A stretch of DNA of 64,000 nt from Tiliqua scincoides (Eukaryota > Chordata > Lepidosauria > Squamata > Scincidae): assembly GCF_035046505.1 (NCBI RefSeq), contig NC_089823.1:7882544-7946543 (forward strand), given 5' to 3'. This document shows, piece by piece, positions 30,880 to 40,625 of this stretch. A model generated the notes under the pieces. That model was not told the origin of the DNA. It worked only from the letters and a program-made list of their open reading frames with translations, and made no database searches. Position 1 is the stretch's first letter. Every line of letters begins with the position of its first letter. A program made the translations under genes and the position numbers.

Positions 30880-31440
30880 TTATTGATAATTCACTTTAGC
30901 TGAAACTCACTGCAAGGGCTCATGATGATTAAGGCTGTGAGCTTTAATTGACTTAATTGGAAGATTGTTCACTGAAAGTTTTAGTGGAGGCTAATTTTAA
31001 ACACCAAACACAAATTTTAATTAGCGAGACTGTGAATTAAAAGGACACATTTGGTTAATTCGTGGAGGAATTTTGGTTCTGGTGTGTTACCCAAACAGGA
31101 AATGAAAAGGAAATCATGAGATGTGCCCTTCCTTTCCGGCTACAAATGATGGCTTTTGTTTGATTAAATTGTAAGCGACCGTTAGTGATGTGGCTGAAAC
31201 TTGCAAATTGCCTGGCTTGGAATCCAAACGTGCCAAGCTCATAGCGCTTGGAAGCCACACAGATAGAAGAACGCAGAGGGCAAAAATGGTCCCTCTGTGT
31301 GTAATAAAAAAATTTGATTCGGCATACGTGAATGTAGATATTTGTTGCTTGAGTCTGTGTGGAGTCCAAATCCTCAATACCAAATGTTGCTCCCACAAAG
31401 CTAAGCAAATGCTCGTATTTGGAGAGGAAATCTGAGAAAG
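30880..31440. other. Candidate conserved noncoding block
   Basis: Repeat-free. TTTAATTGACTTAATTGG, TTTTAATTAGCGAG and GGTTAATTCGTGG lie within 150 bases, followed by a more GC-balanced part. Minus-strand frames of 141 and 122 codons overlap each other and show no known protein. Regulatory function is inferred from style only. Confidence 0.3.
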
Positions 31441-32261
31441 AAGTTCCATTCCTTGGCTCAGACCCAGTAAGATGATCCACAAAGAGTCTGAGAAACCTCC
31501 GGGAGCATATGGTGGAAAGGGTTCAATCCTGTGCAGTGCTTAGCATAATTCTTCCTCTGCCTGAAGAATAAACAGCAGCATTGATAGCAACAGTTGCAAA
31601 GAGGTGCTTGATTCAAGGCCAGTCAACGTCCAGAGGGGGAAAACCTTTTTCATTCAGAAAATAGATTGTGGATCAAGTGCCTCATTTTAAATACCACTCT
31701 CCGAAGCCAGACTCATTTGGCTCTCTTCGAGAGCCTGGCTTCTCTGCAGCTGACAGTCATCCCGAATCAAAAGCCAAAATTTGATTGCAAATCAGTAAGC
31801 AGTGTTGTTTGCAGAAGAAGAATGATTTGGAACCAAGAGCCTCTCAAGTTCCTTCCAGTTTGTATATGCAAACTAATCAGAAGTGGGACATATGCACTGC
31901 TTTTTATTTGCAAACAATGTCAAGGATGGATGCTCAGTCCCTCTAAGAGTGACTGCAGGTTCAGGCTGTTAGATTACCTGGGTGATTTAACTCTGGCGCC
32001 CCAGGTGTACATCAGTATTGAGGTGTGTGTTGTAGACATATTCAATATAACACCTCAACATAAGCTCTACACTGAGGTCCAGGGAGATTCAGGAGGATGC
32101 CAGTTTAACAGTAGCAGATGCGGCTCTCCTTCCAGCTGCCACTGGCTGGTGGCTGACAATATTCCTATGGAACTTACCATGTTCCAAGGAGTATTCAGGG
32201 GGAAATATGGTGGCCTCCAACTCCCCCCCCCATCACCCCAGCCCCAAATAATCAAAATGTT
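31441..32261. other. No recognisable feature
   Basis: A 238-codon plus-strand frame (31666-32382) runs from single-copy DNA into a SINE and shows no protein family. It is judged a chance frame. Confidence 0.35.
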
Positions 32262-32497
32262 TATTTTATTATTTATTTATTACATTTTTATACCGCCCTT
32301 CTTCCAAAGAGCTCAGGGCAGTGTTCACAGCTGCTCCCCTCTTTTTATCCTCACAACAACCCTGTCAGGTAGGGGAGGCTGAGAGAAAGTGACTGGCCCA
32401 AGGTCACCAAGGAAGCTTAATGGCTGAAGGGGGATTTGAACCTGGTTCTTCCAGGTCTGAATCCACCTCCCAAACCACTACACCACCCTGGCTCTCT
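32262..32497 (-). mobile_element. tRNA-derived MIR/CORE-like SINE
   Basis: On the minus strand it starts with a tRNA-like head (GGTGTAGTGGTTTGGG as A box, GGTTCAAATCCC as B box). A core with GACCTTGGGCCAGTCAC and GGGTTGTTGTGAGGATAA matches the MIR core pattern. It ends GGCGGTATAAAAATG with an (AATAA)n tail. A second copy is at 50575. Confidence 0.82.
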
Positions 32498-33077
32498 ACA
32501 AATATTATATCTCCAATGTCTTCAAATAGGACAACAAAAGACCCAAGTTATCTTGCCTCTTCCCCCATCTCTCTTCATAGCATCCGATGAAGAGGATTGC
32601 TGCTCACAACAACTTGTGCTGAAATACACTGCTTAGCATTTACGTTACAAAACTCTTTGCTATTTTGGCTGCAACACACAAATACAGCTACCCCTCTGGA
32701 TGTTTTCCCCAGGGATGCCATTTCAGATTTTGTAGAGCAGGAAATATTTCACCTGGGGGACCACAATTCTCTGTGTGGTTTGATAGCTGCCCACACAGTT
32801 GTGTGTGTACATATACACACACGAAAGATGATATTGCCAAAAAGCAGTGCAATGCTATAGATTTGTCGTGGTTAATTTTTTTAAACCTGGAAATAACCGA
32901 TGAATGAAAAAAGAATAATTTCCACAACCATTCAGTTAGCCCAGCACAACACTTCCAAAGTGCACTTGTAGCGGAAGTGCGCTTTTCCTGATTTAAAACT
33001 GGAAACTCAGTTCATTCTCACATCACCAAAAGGGTGTCAGTTTTAGGAACAATACAGCAAGGAAGATCTGTGATAAG
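32498..33077. other. No recognisable feature
   Basis: Single-copy-looking DNA with a short GTGTGTGTACATATACACAC palindrome near 32801-32822. Nothing else is seen. Confidence 0.35.
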
Positions 33078-33465
33078 GACATAACAGCCCTGCTGGATCA
33101 AGCCATAGGCCCATCTAGTCTAGCTTCCTGTATTGCACAGCAGCCCACCAAATGCCCCAGGGAGCACACAAGACAACAAGAGACCTGCATCCTGGTGCCC
33201 TCCCTTGCATCTGGCATTCTGACATAGCCCATTTCGAAAATCAGGAGATTACACATACACATCATGGCTTGTAACCCGTGATGGACTTCTCCAGAAATTT
33301 GTCCAATCCCCTTTTAAAGGCATCTTGGGCAGATGCCATCACTACATCCTGCGGCAAGGAGTTCCACAGACTAACTACACACTGAGTAAAGAAATATTTT
33401 CTTTTGTCTGAGAGGATGAGATAAGAAGGGGTAACATCCAGCACTCTCCCAACACTCAATTTCAC
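33078..33465 (-). mobile_element. CR1 LINE, 3' end
   Basis: Minus-strand CR1 with one tail unit, the 3' untranslated region and about 60 codons of ORF2 end (WNSLPQDVV, DKFLE). Near 33413-33447 about 34 bases interrupt the coding match before TCTCCCAACACTCAATTT resumes. Confidence 0.8.
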
Positions 33466-33922
33466 ATCTCCCAACTTCTTTAAACAAACAAAAATTAAGC
33501 TGTTAAAAAGGGCTCCAGTTTTGATTAACGTATGGGAAAGAAACATTTAACCTTTCCCCAGTAAAAGTTCCTTTCCAAGCTTCTATGAAATTGCCAGGAG
33601 AAAAATACTGGCTTTTTTCCCATTGGGGCTAACAGGACCTTCAAGAGAAGGCAATTTGGATCAGGAAAGCAGTGCAAGGAGGGTTAAATAATCCTCTCCT
33701 CCAGTGCTGCTGCTTCTCTAAGAGCCAGATCCTAAGGAGTGTACCACCAAGTATGCCAACCCCACCATCTGCAGTGAGTGAGTAAAAGTGCAGCGAGGCC
33801 ATAAAAAAACAGAAGTGCCATAAAATAGTTATGATCATTGACCCAATAATTCATCTCCCACAGCACATGTATTTTGATCCTTTGAGCCAAACTATAGCAG
33901 CTGTTCCAAGAATAATTAGTCT
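33466..33922. other. No recognisable feature
   Basis: Single-copy-looking. AGCCAGATCCTAAGGAG near 33722 may be a worn MITE end. Confidence 0.3.
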
Positions 33923-34290
33923 TAAGAACATAAGAAGATAAGAACAGCCCTGCTGGATCAGGCCATAGACCCATTTAGTCCAGCTTCCTGTATCTCACAG
34001 TGGCCCACCAGATGCCTCAGGGAGCACACAAGGCAACACAAGACCGGTGGCATAGCTGGGAGGGCAGTGGAGTTTCCAGTCTGGTGGGGAGGTTCAGTGG
34101 GGCGGGCAAGTGGCCCCTCCCTTCAGAGCCATTCCCGGCGGGGGGAGCAAAACGGAGCCGTACGGCTCCGTTTTGCTCCCCCCGCCAGGAATGGCTCCGA
34201 AGGGAGGGGTTGCTTGCCCGCCCCACTGAACCTCCCCGCCAGACTGGAAACTCCACTGCCCTTTCAGCTACGCCACCACACAAGACAACA
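33923..34290 (-). mobile_element. CR1 3' tail interrupted by a MITE
   Basis: About 115 bases of CR1 terminus (33923-34044, resuming 34279-34290) in minus orientation with a single tail unit. A palindromic hAT MITE splits it, so this CR1 copy predates that MITE copy. Confidence 0.8.
34045..34278. mobile_element. Near-perfect palindromic hAT MITE
   Basis: 234 bases in two inverted arms of about 116 bases that differ at roughly ten positions and meet at GAGCCGTACGGCTC with almost no spacer. A perfect 8-base duplication CACAAGAC lies at 34037-34044 and 34279-34286. A half copy with the same variant arm lies at 47231. Confidence 0.93.
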
Positions 34291-34820
34291 CACATCTTGA
34301 TGACTAGCAGCTCAATTCTATCTCTGCCACCAGCACAGAGGCCATAAAGGCTCATGCTGCAACCTATTGGGGGGGGGGCAAGGACAACCAGGAGGGGAAA
34401 ACCTCTTAGTAGGCCCTGGAGCCACCCATGGGTCTCCTTGGATACATGCCACCTATTTAGGTGACATATGTCCGAGGAGGGAAAAGGGGTGGGGAGAGTT
34501 GCAAAAGAAGGGATAAGATCCAGAATGCACCATTGCAACCAGTTTCTGCATCCTCCCCACTCCAGTTACTCCCTGTCTCTGCCCTGTTTCTCCCATGGTC
34601 TGCCCCCACCGCCAACTCACCAGTGCGGGTAGACAGTGTTCTCCCAGCTGCCAAGCATTGCACTGGTGGCCTCACTGGCTTGCCAGCAGAACACCACTTC
34701 CAGTGGTGGATAGATTTGAGCCTTTTCTTAATAGTTGTTCATCAACTGAAGCTGGATTGACGAGCCCTGTGGATCGGTATTCCTGCCACAGCTCCAATCC
34801 AGAATGGGGGCAATCTGGTT
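34291..34820. other. No recognisable feature
   Basis: GC-richer sequence with overlapping chance frames on both strands and no recognised repeat. Confidence 0.3.
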
Positions 34821-35692
34821 AACACAGGTCATGGTTCAGGATGTGGACTCACCTCCCTGCATTACAATCTCTGCACATGAACTGGAGGTTGTCCATGACT
34901 TTGTGTACCTTGGCTCAACGATCTCCGACACTCTTTCTCTCGATACTGAGCTAAACAAATGCATCGGTAAAGCAGCTACCACATTTTCCAGACTCACAAA
35001 GAGAGTCTGGTCCAAGAAGAAGCTGACAGAACATACCAAGATCCAGGTCTACAGAGCTTGCGTCCTGAGTACATTTCTGTACTGCAGCGAGTCATGGACT
35101 CTTCGCTCACAACAGGAGAGGAAACTGAGCGCTTTCCACATGCGCTGCCTCTGACGCATCCTCGGCATCACCTGGCAGGACAAAGTTCCAAACAACACAG
35201 TCCTGGAACAAGCTGGAATCCCTAGCATGTATGCACTGTTGAAACAGAGATGCCTGCGTTAGCTCGGTCATGTTGTGAGAATGGATGATGGCCGGATCCC
35301 AAAGGATCTCCTCTATGGAGAACTAGTGCAAGGAAAGCGCCCTACAGGTAGACCACAGCTGCGATACAAGGACATCTGCAAGAGGGATCTGAAGGCCTTA
35401 GGAGTGGACCTCGACAAGTGGGAAAACCTGACCTCTGAGCGGCCCGCTTGGAGGCAGGCTGTGCAGCATGGCCTTTCCCAGTTTGAAGAGACTCTTGGCC
35501 AACAGACTGAGGCAAAGAGGCAAAGAAGGAAGGCCCATAGCCAGGGAGACAGACCAGGGATAGACTGCACTTGCTCCCAGTGTGGAAGGGATTGTCACTC
35601 CCGAATTGGCCTTTTCAGCCACACTAGACGCTGTTCCAGAACCACCATTCAGAGCGCGATACCATAGTCTTTCGAGACTGAAGGTTGCCAAC
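34821..35692 (+). mobile_element. APE LINE, 3' fragment, broken frame
   Basis: Plus-strand copy of the last 870 bases of the LINE, starting at the codons for VMVQDVDSPP. The frame is stopped by a CGA to TGA change (MRCL followed by a stop at about 35152) and a TGG to TAG-type change near 35259, then reopens to the C2HC finger. It ends with AGTCT-TTCG-AGACT and (CAA). It is older than the 36173 copy. Confidence 0.9.
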
Positions 35693-36161
35693 AACAAGAC
35701 TCTGACCAGTAGTGTAACTTGGGTGGAGCCTGAGGGGCAAATGTCTCAGGCTTTAGGGAAGGGAAGTGCATGACCACCCCTGGCTCCACACAGTCTTCTC
35801 TGGGTCCTCCCCAGGCACTATGGCAAGGGGTGCATGACTCTCTCCAGGCTCTGCCCAGTCAGCTCCAGGTTCTCCCCAGAGAGAGGGGCACTGCTGGCTT
35901 TGTGTGTCCCATTCCAGCTTCTCAAGTGGCTTCCAGTCTACAAAGCCAGCAGCACCCCACCCTCCAGGGTGAACCTGAACATGAGGTCACAACATCACAA
36001 GGCTTCGTGATGTCACAACATCATGATGCATCATGACATCATTGCCCTGGGCTCTGGAGAGAATCATTATTCCTCTGACTATGTCTTGGGACACAGTTTG
36101 AGAATTTCTGGACAATGGGGCCAAAATGTCATCTAGCACAACTGGGAACACATTTGGGAAC
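35693..36161. other. No gene; possible hAT left end
   Basis: CAGTAGTGTAACTTGGG at about 35708 resembles a hAT-type end, but no right end was found. The rest includes CATGATGCATCATGAC palindromes near 36021. Confidence 0.3.
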
Positions 36162-36177
36162 ACAACTGGGAACTGGG

Positions 36178-38772
36178 ATCAGCAACACATTCTTCAACAC
36201 AAAGCCCCAACATAGAGTCTCTTGGAGACATCCAAGATCAAAGCACTGGCACCAGCTCGACCTGATCCTCACCAGACGCTCCAGCCTTCCCAGCATCAAG
36301 ATCACACGCAGTTATCATGGTGCTGCCTGCGACACTGACCACTCCCTGGTGTGCAGCAGAGTGAAACTGCAAACAAAGCGACTGTATCACACGAAAAAGG
36401 AAGGAAGACCTCGCATTGATACCAGCAAGACCCGGGATCAGAGAAAAGTGGAGGAATTTGCACAAGCGCTTGAGGAATCTCTTCCAGGCCCGGCCGACGC
36501 AAATGCATCCAACAGATGGGAACATTTCAAGAATACCGTTTACAACACCGCCTTGTCCATATTCGGCAAGAAGACCAACAAGGCGGCAGACTGGTTTGAA
36601 GCCCACTCTGAGGAGTTGACACCAGTCATTGAGGAAAAGAGGAGAGCTCAAGCAGCATACAAGGTCTGTCCCAGTGAGCGCAACCTGCAGGTCCTCCGAA
36701 CTGCTCGCAGCAAAGTCCAACAGACTGCCAGGAGATGTGCTAACGACTACTGGCTCCAGCTCTGTTCCGAGATACAGATAGCAGCTGACACGGGCAACAT
36801 CAAGGGGATGTATGATGGTATCAAGCAGGCCCTAGGTCCAACACAGAAGAAAATTGCCCCTCTGAAGTCTGCCACAGGCGAGGTCATCCAGGATCGGGCG
36901 CAGCAGATGGAACGCTGGGTGCAGCACTACTCTGAGCTATATTCCAGAGAAAATGTAGTCACCGAAGAAGCACTGAACAACATTGAGTGCCTGCCTGTGC
37001 TGGAAGAGCTTGACAGTGAACCAACCCTAGAAGAACTTCACGTGGCCCTGGACTCCCTTGCCTTTGGCAAGGCACCTGGAAAAGACAGCATCCCTGCTGA
37101 AGTCCTAAAATGCTGCAAAGAGATCATCGTCACTGAGCTGCATGAAATCCTCTGTCTCTGCTGGAGAGAAGGTGGAGTACCTCAAGACATGAGGGATGCA
37201 AACATCATCACGCTGTACAAGAACAAAGGTGACAGGGGTGACTGCAACAACTACCGCGGCATCTCTCTCCTTAGCGTTGTAGGAAAGCTGTTTGCCCGAG
37301 TTGTACTAAAGAGGCTCCAGGTACTTGCAGAGAGCGTCTATCCAGAATCGCAGTGTGGATTCCGAGCCAACAGGTCCACCACTGATATGGTATTCTCCCT
37401 TAGACAACTGCAGGAGAAATGCAGGGAACAACGACAGCCACTCTTTATAGCCTTCATAGATCTCACAAAGGCTTTCGACCTGGTCAGCAGAGACGGCCTC
37501 TTCAAGATTCTCCCCAAGATTGGATGTCCACCCAGGCTCCTCAGCATCATCAGATCCTTCCACAAGGACATGAAGGGCACTGTTGTCTTCGATGGCTCCA
37601 CATCAGACCCTTTTGACATCCGAAGCGGAGTGAAGCAGGGCTGTGTTCTTGCACCAACCTTGTTTGGGATTTTCTTCGCTGTCCTGCTGAAGCAGGCCTT
37701 TGGAACTGCAACAGAAGGCATCTATCTCCGGACCAGATCAGACGGAAAGCTCTTCAACCTCTCCAGACTGAGAGCAAAATCCAAAGTCCAGCTGAAATGT
37801 CTGCGTGACTTCCTCTTTGCCGACGATGCAGCTGTCACTACCCACTCTGCCAAAGATCTCCAGCAGCTCATGGATCGTTTTAGCAAGGCCTGCCAAGATT
37901 TTGGACTGACAATCAGCCTGAAGAAAACACAGGTCATGGTTCAGGATGTGGACTCACCTCCCTGCATTACAATCTCTGAGCATGAACTGGAGGTTGTCCA
38001 TGACTTTGTGTACCTTGGCTCAACGATCTCCGACACTCATTCTCTCGATGCCGAGCTAAACAGGCGCATCGGTAAAGCAGCTACCACGTTTTCCAGACTC
38101 ACAAAGAGAGTCTGGTCCAACAAGAAGCTGACGGAACATACCAAGATCCAGGTCTACAGAGCTTGCGTCCTGAGTACACTTCTGTACTGCAGCGAGTCAT
38201 GGACTCTTCGCTCACAACAGGAGAGGAAACTGAGCGCTTTCCACATGCGCTGCCTCCGACGCATCCTCGGCATCACCTGGCAGGACAAAGTTCCAAACAA
38301 CACAGTCCTGGAACGTGCTGGAATCCCTAGCATGTATTCACTGCTGAAACAGAGACGCCTGCGTTGGCTTGGTCATGTCGTGAGAATGGATGATGGCCGG
38401 ATCCCAAAGGATCTCCTCTATGGAGAACTCGTGCAAGGAAAGCGCCCTACAGGTAGACCACAGCTGCGTTACAAGGACATCTGCAAGAGGGATCTGAAGG
38501 CCTTAGGGATGGACCTCAACAAGTGGGAAACCCTGGCCTCTGAGCGGCCCGCTTGGAGGCAGGCTGTGCAGCATGGCCTTTCCCAGTTTGAAGAGACACT
38601 TTGCCAACAGTCTGAGGCTAAGAGGCAAAGAAGGAAGGCCCATAGCCAGGGAGACAGACCAGGGACAGACTGCACTTGCTCCTGGTGTGGAAGGGATTGT
38701 CACTCCCGGATTGGCCTTTTCAGCCACACTAGACGCTGTGCCAGAACCACCTTTCAGAGCGCGATACCATAG
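36178..38772 (+). CDS. LINE endonuclease-reverse transcriptase, 5'-truncated
   Basis: About 864 element-derived codons, open to the stop; the ATG at 36115 lies in flanking DNA, so it is not the native start. Numbering from that ATG, residues 24-79 are the end of an APE-type endonuclease (HWHQLDLILTRR, then TDHSLV with the conserved SDH-like histidine). RT motifs follow: GKAPGKDSIPAEVL near 319, NYRGISLL near 378, AFIDLTKAFD with catalytic D449, SGVKQGCVLAP, and FADD with D570/D571. A C-terminal finger C855-x2-C858...H871-x3-C875 is present. The enzyme would copy RNA at a nicked target. The upstream endonuclease and any ORF1 are missing, so this copy is not autonomous. Confidence 0.93.
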   Translation: MSNTFFNTKPQHRVSWRHPRSKHWHQLDLILTRRSSLPSIKITRSYHGAACDTDHSLVCSRVKLQTKRLYHTKKEGRPRIDTSKTRDQRKVEEFAQALEESLPGPADANASNRWEHFKNTVYNTALSIFGKKTNKAADWFEAHSEELTPVIEEKRRAQAAYKVCPSERNLQVLRTARSKVQQTARRCANDYWLQLCSEIQIAADTGNIKGMYDGIKQALGPTQKKIAPLKSATGEVIQDRAQQMERWVQHYSELYSRENVVTEEALNNIECLPVLEELDSEPTLEELHVALDSLAFGKAPGKDSIPAEVLKCCKEIIVTELHEILCLCWREGGVPQDMRDANIITLYKNKGDRGDCNNYRGISLLSVVGKLFARVVLKRLQVLAESVYPESQCGFRANRSTTDMVFSLRQLQEKCREQRQPLFIAFIDLTKAFDLVSRDGLFKILPKIGCPPRLLSIIRSFHKDMKGTVVFDGSTSDPFDIRSGVKQGCVLAPTLFGIFFAVLLKQAFGTATEGIYLRTRSDGKLFNLSRLRAKSKVQLKCLRDFLFADDAAVTTHSAKDLQQLMDRFSKACQDFGLTISLKKTQVMVQDVDSPPCITISEHELEVVHDFVYLGSTISDTHSLDAELNRRIGKAATTFSRLTKRVWSNKKLTEHTKIQVYRACVLSTLLYCSESWTLRSQQERKLSAFHMRCLRRILGITWQDKVPNNTVLERAGIPSMYSLLKQRRLRWLGHVVRMDDGRIPKDLLYGELVQGKRPTGRPQLRYKDICKRDLKALGMDLNKWETLASERPAWRQAVQHGLSQFEETLCQQSEAKRQRRKAHSQGDRPGTDCTCSWCGRDCHSRIGLFSHTRRCARTTFQSAIP

Positions 38773-38801
38773 TCTTTCGAGACTGAAGGTTGCCAATATG
38801 T
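38770..38801 (+). promoter_or_regulatory. LINE 3' recognition hairpin
   Basis: The TAG stop codon at 38770-38772 supplies the first two bases (AG) of the stem AGTCT; the loop is TTCG and the closing arm AGACT. The same stem ends all half-LINE and 5S SINE copies. Role as the reverse transcriptase landing site is inferred from known 3' stem-loop recognition by LINEs such as UnaL2. Confidence 0.6.
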
Positions 38802-38812
38802 ACAACTGGGAA

Positions 38813-39972
38813 AGACAGTGACATTTTTAATTCATTACAGAACTTTCCAGACTTCTTTATTGAATGGAGCTAGCTTTAATTTGGATCTGGCTGCTGGGTG
38901 GGTAGGGTTCCAAAACAGATCCAGATGGTACCCGTTTGTGGAGCTTTAATCAAGGTGCTGTTTGTTCTAATTTAACATTTCTTCTTCTTTCTTTTTTTAA
39001 AGGAACAAAAGAGCAAAAGAAACTAGTTGCTTTCAGGGACAAGGGGTGGAGGAAAAAAAAGAGAGAGAAAAGTAACACAAACCTTCATATCATTTTACTA
39101 TGCCTAACTTTAATGAGGCCAAGAAAAGCCGAGGATTCCCCACGGGCTGCTCATTAATCAATGGAAGGCAAGAATAGAGAAGAATTAGCCCACATCCAGA
39201 CTCCATGAAAAGGCAGGTGATTGTGGGCAGCAATTTGCAAAAGAAGACCGTGAATAAATTACATCTAGCAAAACAAGAGACCCCTCTCAACAGAACCCTT
39301 GTGGAGAGCAGCGTATGGTCCTTTTAAAACTCATCAGCCATACATATTGCAACCACGACACGATAAGCAACCATTTTACTGCCACAGAACAAGACGCATT
39401 AGGGCTGTGCAGGACGTTTGGTAGCAAAAGATTTGACTGGAAAGAGGGTTCATGGGATGGGGGGTCGGTGTTACTGAAGCCCTGCTCCCCCTGCCCTTCT
39501 TTTCTTTCCTGTTAGCGCTCATAACAGCTGCGATCATACTCTAGGAGCTATTTTAAAAACTTTTCCCTACAAGATGCCAGAATGAAAGTAGGTAGTATTG
39601 CACTCATGCCAATTTGAAATCAGACATTATGTAGCCAAATTTCTTTTGGCTGAGACCTTTCTGAAGCAAGACAACACTGTTAGCCAGCTATAGCAGCTCC
39701 GATCTCCACAGGTCCCAAACTAGCCCTAGGGCACTATAGGCTGGAATCTCAGTATTTTAGTCTCTTTGCTTTCTTGCCTGGCTTCTAACTCTCTCCTATT
39801 TCCTTGCCTATTCAGGGCCTTACTCCTGCAAGGCTTCACCTTTTTCATATTCTTACACTTAGAGGCGTTTATTTATTTTACTCAGAAGTAACCCCATTAT
39901 GTCCAGTAAGGTTGTAATCTTATCTCACCAGAAAAGAAAAGAAAAAAAAAACAACACCTATATAACTGTACT
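38813..39972. other. Candidate conserved noncoding block
   Basis: 38930-39420 is repeat-free with CTTTAATGAGGCCAAG, CTCATTAATCAATGG and CACGACACGATAAGC. No coding evidence. 39560-39972 holds nothing recognised. Confidence 0.25.
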
Positions 39973-39975
39973 TGT

Positions 39976-40010
<35 letters not shown>
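39973..40010 (+). repeat. (GT)n microsatellite
   Basis: About 18 GT units with one A interruption at the left. Confidence 0.97.
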
Positions 40011-40011
<1 letters not shown>

Positions 40012-40199
40012 TGTTGCAGAGCTCAGACTAGAAGCCCTGGCAATGAGTATGGTTCTCTACTCTCTGTGCTACCAGAGTTATTGGTTGTTATGTTACCAGG
40101 CTACCAGTTTTCCTGCTGCTTACCTGCTGCAGGTAAGCAGATGCCCAAGATTCCACTCCACTTTTGGGTTGAGCGCTTGACTGGGAGCGTGTGGAAGCC

Positions 40200-40625
40200 T
40201 AAGAACACAGAAAGAGCCTCACTGAATTAGGCCAAAGGCCCATCTAGTCCAGTTTCCTGTATCTCACAGTGGCCCACCAAATGCCTCAGGGAGCACACCA
40301 GATAACAAGAGACCTGCAAGGCCTCCTGGGAATTGTAGTTTAAGAACATAAGAACAGCCCCACTGGATCAGGCCATAGGCCCATCTAGTCCAGCTTCCTG
40401 TATCTCACAGTGGCCCAGCAGATGCCTCCGGGAGCACACAAGACAGTGGTTCCTGCATCCTGGTGCCCTCCCTTGCACTTGGCCTTCTATGGTAGCCTAC
40501 TTCTGAAACCACGAGGTTGCACATACCTATCATGGCTTGAAACCTGTGTAACCATAATACAAATCGATGGTAAGGCCACACCTGGAGTATTGTGTCCAGT
40601 TCTGGTTGCCACATCTCAAGCAGTA
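40200..40625 (-). mobile_element. CR1 LINE with two tail units and 5' inversion
   Basis: Minus-strand CR1 tail in two units (starts 40200 and 40341; ACTACAATTCCC junction at 40323-40340), followed by the 3' untranslated region to about 40548. From about 40556 to 40622 the sequence switches to plus-strand CR1 ORF2 (GGTAAGGCCACACCTGGAGT, TGTGTCCAGTTCTGG). The 5' part is thus inverted and comes from further upstream in the element, the structure made by twin priming. Confidence 0.85.

Larger units (their letters stand above)
36173..38801 (+). mobile_element. APE LINE, young 5'-truncated copy
   Basis: 2.63 kb, bounded by a perfect 11-base duplication ACAACTGGGAA at 36162-36172 and 38802-38812. 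It covers the last part of the endonuclease, the whole reverse transcriptase and the C-terminal finger without a stop. The end shows the stop codon, the AGTCT-TTCG-AGACT hairpin and GAAGGTTGCC. The clean duplication and intact frame point to a recent insertion. Related 3' ends lie at 14225 and 34821, and a partial copy runs off the window at 63933. The clade is not settled. Confidence 0.95.

Noticed and set aside
31666-32382. 238-codon plus-strand frame
   Set aside because: It runs from single-copy DNA into a SINE and its C-rich microsatellite-like part, with no recognisable domain.
36115-36172. ATG start for the LINE protein
   Set aside because: The codons before 36173 lie in the target duplication and host flank; the true start was lost by 5' truncation.
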